A DNA stretch of 64,000 bases from Alphaproteobacteria bacterium (GCA_030428615.1 JAUIDN010000002.1:124001-188000); one strand, 5' to 3'; counted from the first letter of the stretch, positions 1-8,725 are shown. Notes: generated by a model not told the origin, from the sequence alone. Numbers and translations are program-made.

Positions 1-1067
1 TGCTGTCGCCGGCGGCTACCGTCAAGAACCGGTTGCACCAGATTACCCACGACACTCCAGACCAGATTATCAATATCAACAATATCGCCCAGATTATCGC
101 CGCTGGCCGTAGTGCTGCCCGATATATTTAACGATGGATAAAGGGCCTTTTTCGCAACATTCAAATCATAATTAGCCCCGATAACGCGGTTTTTAGCCGC
201 CATGATATCCGGTCTGTTGGCCAGTAAGTTTGTTGGAATACCCATGCTGACCAGGTTATCAAGCTCAGGGAGTTCAATATCCTGCGGTACCCGCCCGGAA
301 GGGTACGACCCAATCAGTGTTTCAAGCGTTCGCATACGTTCCGTAACCGTTTGACGCTGGTTTGCAAGGTTTGAGCGCGCCGTTGCAACATTGGTTTCAA
401 TCTGAAGAACATCAAGCACATCAACGAGGCCGCGTGCATAGCGGCTATCAACAAGGTCCTGCGCCTGAAGAAGTTTTTCAAGGTTTTGTTCAAGTAAATC
501 ATTCTGAAGAACAGATTCGGTCACATCAAACCAACGTTGCGCCGTTCTGGTTGCCAGTGACATGCGGGCAAATTCCAGATCATTTTTAAATGAAAGAACC
601 GATTGTTCAGCGGCCGCATTATCGCTTGCCAGACGACCCCAAATATCCGCTTCCCATGCGAGACCTCCGCGCAATGAGAAACTCTGATTATCAGCTGTGC
701 CGCTTTCAAAATCACCGCTTCGCGATGCGCTGACGCGAATATCACCTGTTACACTGCGGGCACCAGAGGTAATTGATTGCTGGGCAAGGGCGGTACGCAA
801 GCGGTTTGCCGATACCCGTAAATCAGGATTGTTTTCCAGCGCCAGAAGAACAATGGAGGACAAATCCTTTACCTCATCATTATTCAACCATTTTAATTCG
901 GACCGAACCGTTGTTATGTCTGGGCTTTGCCACTCAGCCGGTATGGCCACCATATCAAGCTGATCATTAACATTAATATGTGGCGCGCAGCCCGCAACCA
1001 GAAACGCACTACATGCTGCAACACACATTAACCTGTTTTTTGATCCTGATTTAACCAAGATGGCCAT
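1..1067 (-). CDS. NodT/TolC-family efflux outer membrane lipoprotein (C-terminal part outside window)
   Basis: The reading frame is open from the left window edge to an ATG at 1067, about 355 codons, so the C-terminal part is missing. The N-terminus has a short signal with a lipobox, LVAGC, whose cysteine is residue 27. The body matches the outer membrane factor family: it contains an LRVSANRLRTALAQ helix, a ...GGLAWEADIWGRL segment typical of NodT-type outer membrane channels, and the NRPDIMAAKNRVIGANYD helix of the second repeat. Such trimeric channels export drugs or metabolites together with an RND pump and adaptor, which would lie to the left. The start is supported by a GGAG sequence shortly upstream. 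The family is certain; the substrate cannot be told. Confidence 0.93.
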   Translation of the reverse strand, partial: MAILVKSGSKNRLMCVAACSAFLVAGCAPHINVNDQLDMVAIPAEWQSPDITTVRSELKWLNNDEVKDLSSIVLLALENNPDLRVSANRLRTALAQQSITSGARSVTGDIRVSASRSGDFESGTADNQSFSLRGGLAWEADIWGRLASDNAAAEQSVLSFKNDLEFARMSLATRTAQRWFDVTESVLQNDLLEQNLEKLLQAQDLVDSRYARGLVDVLDVLQIETNVATARSNLANQRQTVTERMRTLETLIGSYPSGRVPQDIELPELDNLVSMGIPTNLLANRPDIMAAKNRVIGANYDLNVAKKALYPSLNISGSTTASGDNLGDIVDIDNLVWSVVGNLVQPVLDGSRRRQ

Positions 1068-1163
1068 TGTTTCTCCAAACTATTCTATAAGACCTTCACC
1101 TTCCTTTTATACGCGCGGGAAAAATAAACCCTGCACTTTTTATCATATGAAGATCAACATGTT

Positions 1164-1193
1164 ATTATATATTAGAATCCTGACTACAGGCAA
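1164..1193 (-). promoter_or_regulatory. Candidate sigma70 promoter for the efflux lipoprotein
   Basis: On the minus strand a TTGCCT hexamer (1188-1193) is followed after 18 bases by a perfect TATAAT (1164-1169). This would start transcription about 90 bases before the efflux gene. The rest of the gap from 1068 to 1297 shows no gene. Inferred from sequence only. Confidence 0.35.
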
Positions 1194-1297
1194 ATTCAGG
1201 CGCCAGTCGCCCGGAAACATCTGCAGAAAAAAACTGACTAAACATTTTCACATAAATGCTTTTTTGCAAACTGTTTTTATCTGTTTTTGATAATTTT

Positions 1298-2521
1298 TTA
1301 GTAGATCACCCAGGCGCCGATAATGGCAAATATTGAGAACGCCACGGCAAGTGAAGAATTGATGAAGGTAATCCTGTTGAACTTGCCGCCCCTTTTTTTA
1401 TTACGAAGCTGTAATTTAAGGCTGGCCAGAGTTGCCCCGAGATACGCCAGTAAAATGCAAAATGTGGCAATCAGGATCATTATTTCAAAGGCCTTAAGCA
1501 GCCCTTTACTGCTATTAATCAGGATGACCAGCGTGGTAAGCGAACTAGATACCACCAATGCTGTGACGGGTGTTCCGTCCTTGTTTCGTTTCTTGAAAAA
1601 GGCCGGAAAGACTTTATCAACTGCACCCGCCATCGGAACGGTTCCCGTCAGAAGTATATTTGAATTCAGAGCGCCGCCAATCGCAATCAAGGCGCCAAAA
1701 CCGATAAATACCGACCCGGCATCACCAAAAATCATTTGCGCCGCGTCGGCAAATGGCGATGTTGAATTTTTGAGCGCGGCGGGTTCAATCAATGCCATAA
1801 CACCTGCTGTCGCAACCATATAAATTACTGCGGCTGTCAGTGTGCCAAGTATTAACGCTTTAGGTATTGTCACTTTCGGGTTTTCAACACTTTCAGACGG
1901 GACGGTCGCCGCTTCAATTCCAATGAATGAAAACATCACCAAAATCGTGATCCCCGAAATCATAACCGGGAGACTTTCATCGTTGGGGTTTTCCGCGGGA
2001 ATATTTGAAAAATCACCCAGTAACAGCCCGGCGCCACCGATCACCATAAGCGGGATAAGCTTTAAAATAGCGGTCACCAGTTGCACAATGCTGGCTTCTT
2101 CGATCCCGCGAAGATTGACGTAGGTAAAAAACCAGACAACCATAATCGCGATAAAAGCGGAAAGAAAAGTGTTCCCGGCAATGGCGGGAAAAAAGAGCGC
2201 GGAATATCCGGAGAATGCCGTGGCAATCGCCGCTATGGATACCCAAAGGGAAATCCAGTATCCCCATGCAACAAACATGGAGGGATATCTGCCGAACGCT
2301 TCTTCAACATAGGCCTGTGGTCCGCCCAGTCGTGGATTACGCCCGGCAAGGTGGCTAAACGCAAATGCGATACTTAGCGTGCCGCAGGCCGCGACGGCCC
2401 AACCCAGAAAACTGTTACTTCCATAGGGTGCCAAAATCGCCGGAAGGGTAAAGACGCCTGATCCTATTATCGTACCAACTACCAATGCCCAACAGCGCCA
2501 GACCCCTATGGATTTTTTCAT
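1298..2521 (-). CDS. APC-family amino acid permease
   Basis: A 407-residue polytopic membrane protein with about twelve hydrophobic segments. The first helix carries the family motif GTIIGSGVF, where the broken helix binds the amino-acid backbone, and a SVENPKVTIPKA segment follows helix 6, as in APC-superfamily antiporters and uniporters of the basic amino acid/polyamine antiporter type. It should move an amino acid or polyamine across the inner membrane. It stands alone, divergent from rluA with 61 bases between them, and ends about 230 bases from the efflux gene. Nothing nearby identifies the substrate. Confidence 0.9.
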   Translation of the reverse strand: MKKSIGVWRCWALVVGTIIGSGVFTLPAILAPYGSNSFLGWAVAACGTLSIAFAFSHLAGRNPRLGGPQAYVEEAFGRYPSMFVAWGYWISLWVSIAAIATAFSGYSALFFPAIAGNTFLSAFIAIMVVWFFTYVNLRGIEEASIVQLVTAILKLIPLMVIGGAGLLLGDFSNIPAENPNDESLPVMISGITILVMFSFIGIEAATVPSESVENPKVTIPKALILGTLTAAVIYMVATAGVMALIEPAALKNSTSPFADAAQMIFGDAGSVFIGFGALIAIGGALNSNILLTGTVPMAGAVDKVFPAFFKKRNKDGTPVTALVVSSSLTTLVILINSSKGLLKAFEIMILIATFCILLAYLGATLASLKLQLRNKKRGGKFNRITFINSSLAVAFSIFAIIGAWVIY

Positions 2522-2582
2522 ACGTTGCTCATCTTATTTTTTTCTGTTCATGAGGCGTTAGAATATATAAGAACATAGCATT

Positions 2583-3236
2583 ATGATAGAAAATTATAGC
2601 CCGCCAATGGATCCGTATCTTGATGTTGTTTATAACGATGATGATATTCTGATCCTGAATAAGCCATCCGGATTGCTGAGCGTGCCGGGGAAAGGCGAAG
2701 CCCTTGAAGACTGTCTTGAGAAAAGAGCGCGGGAAAAGTTTCCGGGCGCCTTGACCGTCCACCGCCTGGATATGGATACATCAGGCCTTATCGTCATGGG
2801 ACTGAATAAATACGCCCACCGCCATTTAAGCCTGCAGTTTCAAAACCGTAATGTCGATAAACGTTACATTGCGATTGTTTATGGCAAGGTGGCAGGAGAA
2901 GAAGGGTCCATTGATATGCCGCTGATATGTGACTGGCCAAATCGACCCAAACAAATGATTGATTATGAGCGCGGCAAACCATCGCAAACCAAATGGCGGG
3001 TTTTAACAAGGGGGGAGAATGAAACGCGGCTCCTGCTTATACCGATTACCGGACGTTCACACCAATTGAGGGTGCATTTAAAGGAAATCGGACACCCGAT
3101 CCTCGGGGACCGCTTTTACGCGCATTCAAAAGCCCTTGAGCTGAGTGACCATCTTTGTCTGCATTCCAAAGCAATTACAATTATGCATCCGGTGAGAAAG
3201 GAAAAAATGACCTTCGAGCGCCCGTCCCTGTTTTAA
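2583..3236 (+). CDS. rluA: Dual-specificity 23S rRNA/tRNA pseudouridine synthase RluA
   Basis: A 217-residue protein that lines up end to end with the RluA type (about 219 residues in E. coli), including the N-terminal ENYSPP, NKPSGLLSVPG, the block PLICDWPNRPKQ, and the C-terminal PITGRSHQLRVH and GHPILGDRFYA. The catalytic aspartate is residue 63 in HRLDMDTSGL. RluA isomerises uridine 746 of 23S rRNA and uridine 32 of several tRNAs in E. coli; the same specificity is likely here because no S4 domain is present and the protein has the short RluA form. It is divergent from the permease and appears to be a single gene. Confidence 0.95.
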   Translation: MIENYSPPMDPYLDVVYNDDDILILNKPSGLLSVPGKGEALEDCLEKRAREKFPGALTVHRLDMDTSGLIVMGLNKYAHRHLSLQFQNRNVDKRYIAIVYGKVAGEEGSIDMPLICDWPNRPKQMIDYERGKPSQTKWRVLTRGENETRLLLIPITGRSHQLRVHLKEIGHPILGDRFYAHSKALELSDHLCLHSKAITIMHPVRKEKMTFERPSLF

Positions 3237-3387
3237 GGCATACCTCACAGTTGCATGACCAAAGTGGGTATATGAAAAATAACATCTAAAAATTCGAACT
3301 TATCCATTAATTTTATTCACTTTTGGAATTTTATTTTTACTGACATAATCAAATTTATCGTTATTTGTCCGCCGGAAAAAAATATTA

Positions 3388-5001
3388 ATGAAGCAAACAC
3401 AATTAAAAGGAGATATTTTCGGTGGCATCACGGCTGCGGTGATCGCAATCCCTCTTGCCTTGGCTTTTGGGGTTGCATCCGGGATGGGGGCGAGTGCGGG
3501 ATTAATCGGTGCCATTACGATTGGCTTTATTGCATCCTTTTTGGGGGGAACACCTGTTCAGATTTCGGGGCCAACGGGCCCAATGACCGTGGTGGTCGCA
3601 GCCCTTGCAATCAAATATGCCGATAATCCGAATATTATTTTTTCGATTATCATTCTGTGCGGCATTATCCAGACATTTTTTGGTGCTTTCAAGCTGGGCT
3701 CCTATGTCAATTATGTTCCGCTGCCCGTTATTTCAGGCTTTATGACCGGGATCGGCATTATCATTATTTTAATGGAGCTTCCGACTGTGTTCGGGGATTA
3801 TTCAAGTCATGACGGCGTCATGGATATCCTGTTCAGCCTTCCGCACATGATTGCTGATTTTGATATTTCATCTGTGATATTAGGGTTTACAACATTTCTG
3901 ATTGTCGCATTTATTCCAAAAACGCTGAATAGTATAATCCCAGGTTCATTGATTGCGTTAATTGTTGGGACAGTAGCGAGCGTTTTCTATTTTCCGGAAG
4001 TAAAACCAATTGGTGAAATTTCCACCCATATACCGGCGTTAAAATCATTTTCACCGCCGCTTGACTTGCTACCGGAAATTATAACCGCCGCGTTTATGCT
4101 GGCTCTCCTTGGGTCGATTGATACGCTGCTGACATCCGCGGTTGCCGATAAAATTACAAAATCCAACCATAATTCCAACAAAGAATTAATCGCACAGGGG
4201 ATTGGAAATGCAGTGGTGGGGTTTGTCGGCGGCCTGCCTGGCGCGGGCGCAACCATGAGAACAATTGTAAACGTAAAATCAGGAGGAAAGACCCGACTTT
4301 CGGGCATGCTCCACGCCGTTATTATTGTTGTGGTTGTGTTATTTTTATCTGATCTTGCAGAAAAAATACCCTTATGTGTTCTTGCGGGTATTTTGTTAAA
4401 AGTCGGGTTGGATATTATTGACTGGAGCTTTATCAAGAGAATTAAATATTATCCCAAAGATAAAGTTCTTTTGATGCTGTCCGTGCTCGCACTAACCGTT
4501 TTTACTGATCTTGTAACGGCGATCGGGCTGGGCTTAATCCTTTCACACATGATTTATTCAAAAAAAATGAACAAAACGCTGTTAAACCAGATCCAGCTTT
4601 TCGAATTTGGAAATGACACCCAGAGAGATTTTGAAGATATATTCAAGGTCGAGAAAAAGAATGATGAAGGTGTGGTGATTAAATTTAACGGCGACCTTAA
4701 CTACAGCGTTGCCAAAGATTTGTCACTTCTTATCAATGATGCCATTTCAAATTTTCCTCGAGTGGTGCTGGATTTTTCGGAGATCAAGTCGCTGGACATC
4801 AGCGTTGCTTCAACATTGGAAAATATCTTCAATTCTGTGCCGGAAGAAAAAGAGATTCAGATCAGAGTAAAAGATAATGAGATATATGAGATGTTCACGT
4901 CTTTAGGGGTGCTGAGTAACATTGAGTTGGAAAATATACTACTCGTGAAAAATGAAATCAGAACCCCCCGCCCTGTTGCTCAGCGGGAAGAAGAGCTCTA
5001 A
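3388..5001 (+). CDS. SulP-family anion transporter with C-terminal STAS domain (BicA-like)
   Basis: A 537-residue protein with a SulP transmembrane part (roughly residues 1-400, ten or more hydrophobic segments) and a cytoplasmic STAS domain (about 430-520). The N-terminus, GDIFGGITAAVIAIPLALAFG, followed by GGTPVQISGPTGPMTVV, closely resembles the cyanobacterial sodium-bicarbonate symporter BicA and related bacterial SulP proteins. LGSIDTLLTSAVADKIT in the middle is the conserved SulP core. It therefore probably imports bicarbonate, sulfate or another inorganic anion. No carbonic anhydrase or sulfate assimilation gene is adjacent, so the substrate remains open. The STAS domain usually tunes transport through protein contacts. 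Confidence 0.9.
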   Translation: MKQTQLKGDIFGGITAAVIAIPLALAFGVASGMGASAGLIGAITIGFIASFLGGTPVQISGPTGPMTVVVAALAIKYADNPNIIFSIIILCGIIQTFFGAFKLGSYVNYVPLPVISGFMTGIGIIIILMELPTVFGDYSSHDGVMDILFSLPHMIADFDISSVILGFTTFLIVAFIPKTLNSIIPGSLIALIVGTVASVFYFPEVKPIGEISTHIPALKSFSPPLDLLPEIITAAFMLALLGSIDTLLTSAVADKITKSNHNSNKELIAQGIGNAVVGFVGGLPGAGATMRTIVNVKSGGKTRLSGMLHAVIIVVVVLFLSDLAEKIPLCVLAGILLKVGLDIIDWSFIKRIKYYPKDKVLLMLSVLALTVFTDLVTAIGLGLILSHMIYSKKMNKTLLNQIQLFEFGNDTQRDFEDIFKVEKKNDEGVVIKFNGDLNYSVAKDLSLLINDAISNFPRVVLDFSEIKSLDISVASTLENIFNSVPEEKEIQIRVKDNEIYEMFTSLGVLSNIELENILLVKNEIRTPRPVAQREEEL

Positions 5002-5109
5002 TTGAGCGCATTTTAATAGAAGTTTAATCAATTAAAACTATAACGTTATCAAGTAAAAGTACTACTTTTCCGCGATTTCTGGCGCAGAAAATGAATAACG
5101 GAGTAAATA

Positions 5110-6408
5110 TTGGGAAAACTGTGGACAAAACCATACAGGGGGTATTTTGTTTTTGCCTTAAAGCAAAACATTAGAAATCAAAAGGTTTTTGCTATAGCTC
5201 TTTCTGTGATCTGCTTTTTACTATTAGTGGACAACGAAGTTCCTATATTTCCGCTTCATCTGGATGATCATCTTACCTACTATAATATATCGCTGATATT
5301 TTTTGTGGTCTTTCTTCTTCAGTGGCTTTTGCTGAAAGTAAGCGACTTTTATCCGAAAATTGGGCTAATCACTAGCTGGTGCGGATTGGTTTGTTGCATC
5401 AGTTTTATTAATATCCTCAGTTATATAGAACTGCGCGAAGGGCACGGACTGACAGCCTTTGCGCTGGGTACAATCACGCTTGCTGTTGTGGCGTCTTCAT
5501 ATTATCCGACATTAATTTCAATAATTATCGCAAATGGCATTTTCCTTTATTTCTGGGTCTCTCAGATACCGGGACTTCAAATTTCTCAATACAGAATGGC
5601 CATCGTTGGCATCATTATTCTTGGTGTTACCGTATTCATCACCGTCGAGACACAGCGGCGAAAAGTTTTTGAAACACAGGAGAAACTAGCCGGAAAAGTC
5701 GACGAACTGAATAAAGCACTTGATATTAAATCCGTTTTCTTCGGCCATATGAGCCATGAGCTTCGAACACCATTAAATGCTATTATCGGTTTTTCGGAAA
5801 TGATCCTCAATGATGCCTATCAACCGAAAACAATTGCCAAAATCAAAGAATATACAAAATTGATAAATGCCGGTGGTACTCATCTGTTAAAAATTGTTAA
5901 TGACATTCTGGATTCCACGAAAATAGAAGCCGGTGAAATAAAAGTGGAGTTTGAAAAAATCAATTTGTGTAAAATTCTGCCGGAATATGTGAAGGAACTT
6001 AGCTCAATCACACTTGATAAACAGCAACAGGTTCGGTTCATTATGCAGGAAGACAAAATTGAACTTAGATCTGATCGGCGTTTGCTCAAACAGATAATAT
6101 TCAACCTGATATCAAACGCGCAGAAATTTACCGAAAGTGGCGGGCTAATAGAGATATCTGTAATGAAGAATGAAGCCCAATCGGTAGATATTATTGTGAA
6201 GGACAACGGTAAAGGAATGAACGAGGAACAGTTGAATGCGATAAACGAAAAATCGACGTCCGCCCAGTCGCATTTTATCACAAATGCAGAGGGAACCGGA
6301 CTGGGGCTGGTGATTGTGCGGCAACTGGTCAAGCTTCTGAAAGGTTCAATTCAATTCACGTCCGAACCCGATCTTGGCACCGAAATTAAAATGTCATTCC
6401 CGGCATAG
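5110..6408 (+). CDS. Orphan membrane sensor histidine kinase
   Basis: A 432-residue kinase. The N-terminal 180 residues hold about six hydrophobic segments with short loops, hence sensing within or at the membrane. A short coiled coil leads into a HisKA domain with the phospho-acceptor His216 in FGHMSHELRTPLN. The HATPase_c domain shows the N box (LISNAQKF), the G1 box DNGKGMN and the G2 box GTGLGLVIV, so it should be active. The start is a TTG chosen because CGGAG lies six bases upstream; the nearby ATG is in another frame. There is no receiver domain and no response regulator next to it, so the partner is elsewhere. Confidence 0.9.
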   Translation: MGKLWTKPYRGYFVFALKQNIRNQKVFAIALSVICFLLLVDNEVPIFPLHLDDHLTYYNISLIFFVVFLLQWLLLKVSDFYPKIGLITSWCGLVCCISFINILSYIELREGHGLTAFALGTITLAVVASSYYPTLISIIIANGIFLYFWVSQIPGLQISQYRMAIVGIIILGVTVFITVETQRRKVFETQEKLAGKVDELNKALDIKSVFFGHMSHELRTPLNAIIGFSEMILNDAYQPKTIAKIKEYTKLINAGGTHLLKIVNDILDSTKIEAGEIKVEFEKINLCKILPEYVKELSSITLDKQQQVRFIMQEDKIELRSDRRLLKQIIFNLISNAQKFTESGGLIEISVMKNEAQSVDIIVKDNGKGMNEEQLNAINEKSTSAQSHFITNAEGTGLGLVIVRQLVKLLKGSIQFTSEPDLGTEIKMSFPA

Positions 6409-6476
6409 ACATGCCATTAGCGTCCCGAGAAACTTTTTTGCGCTTAATGTTGGTATGAAAAAAAAGGTAAATTTTG

Positions 6477-7189
6477 TCAGTTAACTAATTTTTTAACGCC
6501 GGCGAAAGGGCTTAACCCTTTATTGGAACTGAACCAAAGTCGCACTTTTTCTTCAAGGTCATTGTTGCCCGTTAACAAAATATCATTTGCATCATAAGCA
6601 TTTGAAAGAGTTTCAAAGCCCATCCATATTTTAGTCATTGTGCGAAGATCCGTTGAGACATATAGATCCACATCAAATCCGGGTTCAACCGAGCATAAAT
6701 CAATTTTGTCATTTCCCGGATCAACAATAAGCCACCAGTTTTTTGTTTGCTTGGGAAGATCACTATACATAAACTGAATTGTGCTGCGTTTAATTGGTTT
6801 AGGGTCGGGTATCATGTTTCGACGAATGTCCCACATTAACAAACTCGGATCCAGATTTTCCAGCGACGGTTCTGTTTCCACCCACCTTGCCCCCATATTC
6901 CCAGTGTTTCGATAATCGGATATAAGTCTTTTCCTGCCTGTGTCAGTATATATTCCTCGACATCCGGCTCATCTTTGACAGGAGACCTATATAATATTCC
7001 CGCTCCTTCCAATTCCTTCAGGCGTTTTGAAAGGAGGCCGGGTGACATTCTAGGCACACCCCTTCTCAGATCGTTAAACCTTGTTGATCCCATTAACAAT
7101 TCACGAACAAGAACAGCCGTCCATCGTGTGCAGATAATTTCCGATGCCATCGCAACGGGGCAGAATTGTTTATAACTTCCTGTCGTCAT
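6477..7189 (-). pseudogene. HxlR-type regulator fused to an SCP2-like domain, broken by a frameshift
   Basis: Two overlapping frames together form one known architecture: an N-terminal HxlR winged helix (from the ATG at 7189, with CPVAMASEIICTRWTAVLVRE and RMSPGLLSKRLKELE) and a C-terminal sterol-carrier-like domain ending at 6477. The first frame stops at 6836. The second continues the expected sequence from a run of five Cs (Gs on the coding strand) at 6890-6894: ETLGIWG joins to ARWVETEPSL if one G is restored. So the gene is intact apart from one missing base in a homopolymer, which could be a real mutation or a sequencing error. An ATG exists at 6896, so the second half could in principle be made separately. 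The gene is divergent from a tautomerase and probably regulates it. Confidence 0.82.
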
Positions 7190-7243
7190 ACCGAAATCTC
7201 CCGAATTTCCCTCTTTTTAATGTATATGGGGCGATAGACAATT

Positions 7244-7288
7244 GCTAGTTCATTTTCTGTACCGGGGTAGTTCAGTTCATGAACTAGC
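7244..7288. promoter_or_regulatory. Inverted-repeat operator between the HxlR regulator and tautomerase
   Basis: GCTAGTTCA (7244-7252) and its exact complement TGAACTAGC (7280-7288) flank the centre of the divergent intergenic space. The right arm also forms a perfect 12-base palindrome, AGTTCATGAACT (7274-7285), and a further TAGTTCA copy lies at 7268-7274. HxlR-type proteins bind such dyads, so this is the likely operator for both genes. Binding is inferred. Confidence 0.6.
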
Positions 7289-7360
7289 GACGCTGTACCA
7301 AGTCATGAGACATTCCTTTCACGAGAAAATTTTACGCCAATATTAGGAAAGGAAATAATT

Positions 7361-7582
7361 ATGCCACTCGTAGACATTCATGTTATTGAAGGCGTTTTTA
7401 CCAAAGCGGAAAAACAGAATATGATTAAAAAAGTAACCGACACAATGGTAGAAATCGAAGGGGAGGCGCTAAGAGGCGTTACCTGGGTTCGTGTCAAGGA
7501 AATCGCCAGCGGCGAATGGGGTATCGGTGGAGAAACACTGTCCGCCGAAAACGTCAAAGCGATGCAGGCTCAAGGTTCTTAG
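7361..7582 (+). CDS. 4-oxalocrotonate tautomerase-family protein
   Basis: A 73-residue protein of the size and pattern of the 4-OT group of the tautomerase superfamily. Proline is residue 2 (MPLVDIHV), so it becomes the N-terminal catalytic base after methionine removal. The beta-alpha-beta fold signature FTKAEKQNMIKKVTDTMVE and the later GVTWVRVKEI are in the expected places. It should act as a small oligomeric tautomerase or a related isomerase or hydrolase on an enol or keto acid. It is preceded by AGGAAAGGA as ribosome site and divergent from the HxlR regulator. A strong terminator follows, so it is a single-gene unit. Confidence 0.88.
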   Translation: MPLVDIHVIEGVFTKAEKQNMIKKVTDTMVEIEGEALRGVTWVRVKEIASGEWGIGGETLSAENVKAMQAQGS

Positions 7583-7597
7583 CGTATTATTTATTAT

Positions 7598-7636
7598 ATG
7601 GTGATGGTTTTCGGAAACGGCCATCACCATTTTACT
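7598..7636 (+). terminator. Intrinsic terminator after the tautomerase gene
   Basis: A perfect ten-base stem ATGGTGATGG (7598-7607) with CCATCACCAT (7621-7630), loop of 13, then TTTTACTTATTT. Confidence 0.8.
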
Positions 7637-7650
7637 TATTTGGATATAAT

Positions 7651-8463
7651 TTACATTATAACGCACTGATCATTCACTTTTCGGAATGGTTTATTACATT
7701 CCCAATTATTACCACTATGGTCAATATGTGCATTAAGCGGTAACTTGATTGCTTCACACTTTTCTCCGGTTACAGAAAACCCTCTGTCGCACTTCCAGCC
7801 TGAACCCCGGCCTCTATCATTGAGGTAGCCATTCAACGGTACTTTTATCACTTCGCAGGTTTCGTTGATCGGGCGGTAACCACGTTTGCATTCCCATCCT
7901 TTTCCCATATTTGATTTGGACATATAGCCGTTTTCGGGAATATTAATCTTGGCACATTCCTTATCAACTGACCTATAACCAATTTCACAACTCCAGCCGG
8001 CACCGTATTGTTGATCATCCAGGTATGCGTTTTCGGGAATAACTATTTCCTGACAGGCATTATTCACTTCCCTAAATCCGCGATGGCATTGCCAACCTTT
8101 ACCATATTCCGATGCTGCGAGATAAGCATTATCAGGAACGATGACCGCTAAGCAACTGCCCTTTCTTTCTCTAAATCCATGATTACATTCCCAACCATGT
8201 TTAAAAGAAGAACCCGTTATATAGGCGTTGTCCGGAGCGACTATTAGGGCACAACTATCATCCTGTTTTATAAAACCCGAATTGCACCTCCATCCGTCAC
8301 CATAATTTAATTTTTCGGCATTTTCTGGAATGGTTACGTTACCCAGCTGTGCAAAAGACGTGTTGTGTATAGCTAAAAACGTTATAAGTATTAATAAATG
8401 AAACAAATATTTGTAAATATTCAATTCATTTGGATGTGTATTTTGTTTGGTCGTTACGTTCAC
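7651..8463 (-). CDS. Exported protein of seven two-cysteine repeats, unknown function
   Basis: A 270-residue protein with a signal peptide (hydrophobic LFHLLILITFLAIHN, cleavage expected after SFA at about residue 38). The mature part consists of seven tandem units of about 33 residues: (I/V)PxNAYL, then six to nine residues, GxGWxCxxGFR, then about six residues and a second cysteine. Each unit holds one cysteine pair, so one disulfide per repeat in the periplasm or outside is likely. The start is a GTG with AAGGG about eight bases before it. I do not recognise a named family. The layout resembles small disulfide-stabilised modules such as EGF-like or sushi repeats, but neither cysteine pattern fits. 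It stands alone, with a convergent tautomerase gene. Confidence 0.85.
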   Translation of the reverse strand: MNVTTKQNTHPNELNIYKYLFHLLILITFLAIHNTSFAQLGNVTIPENAEKLNYGDGWRCNSGFIKQDDSCALIVAPDNAYITGSSFKHGWECNHGFRERKGSCLAVIVPDNAYLAASEYGKGWQCHRGFREVNNACQEIVIPENAYLDDQQYGAGWSCEIGYRSVDKECAKINIPENGYMSKSNMGKGWECKRGYRPINETCEVIKVPLNGYLNDRGRGSGWKCDRGFSVTGEKCEAIKLPLNAHIDHSGNNWECNKPFRKVNDQCVIM

Positions 8464-8584
8464 GGAAATTCCCTTTTGTGTAGCATCACCGGCCGGAAGA
8501 AACGATTGAGCGCTTCAGCATTCCGCGGATGAATTTTATTTAGATAATCCAGGCCAACCCGGGTTTCGATATTCCAGAGAAATG

Positions 8585-8725
8585 TCAGGCTACGTCTTTA
8601 TTAACGTCTTTGCTTGGCGTGTCGTCGGATTTTTTTGAACCATACAGTTTTGGATTGCTGGCTTTATCGGCATTCTTATTTTCGTCTTGAAGAGGATTTC
8701 TTCGAAAAAGGCCTTCGTGTGACAT
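8585..8725 (-). CDS. Possible 46-residue hydrophilic small protein
   Basis: An ATG at 8725 opens a 46-codon frame beginning MSHEGLFRRNPLQDE and ending KDVNKDVA before TGA. GAAAGG sits eight to nine bases upstream of the ATG, which is a credible ribosome site. The peptide is rich in Lys, Asp and Asn, with no membrane segment and no cysteine, and is probably disordered. No family is recognised. A chance frame cannot be excluded; the good ribosome site and protein-like composition are the only support. Confidence 0.35.
   Translation of the reverse strand: MSHEGLFRRNPLQDENKNADKASNPKLYGSKKSDDTPSKDVNKDVA

Noticed and set aside
1060-1290. A 76-codon plus-strand frame in front of the efflux gene
   Set aside because: It overlaps the start of the efflux lipoprotein and its likely promoter, and the peptide is not protein-like.
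7651-8463. The regular repeats as a CRISPR array or DNA satellite
   Set aside because: The repetition is at protein level with varied codons, in one unbroken frame with signal peptide and ribosome site.
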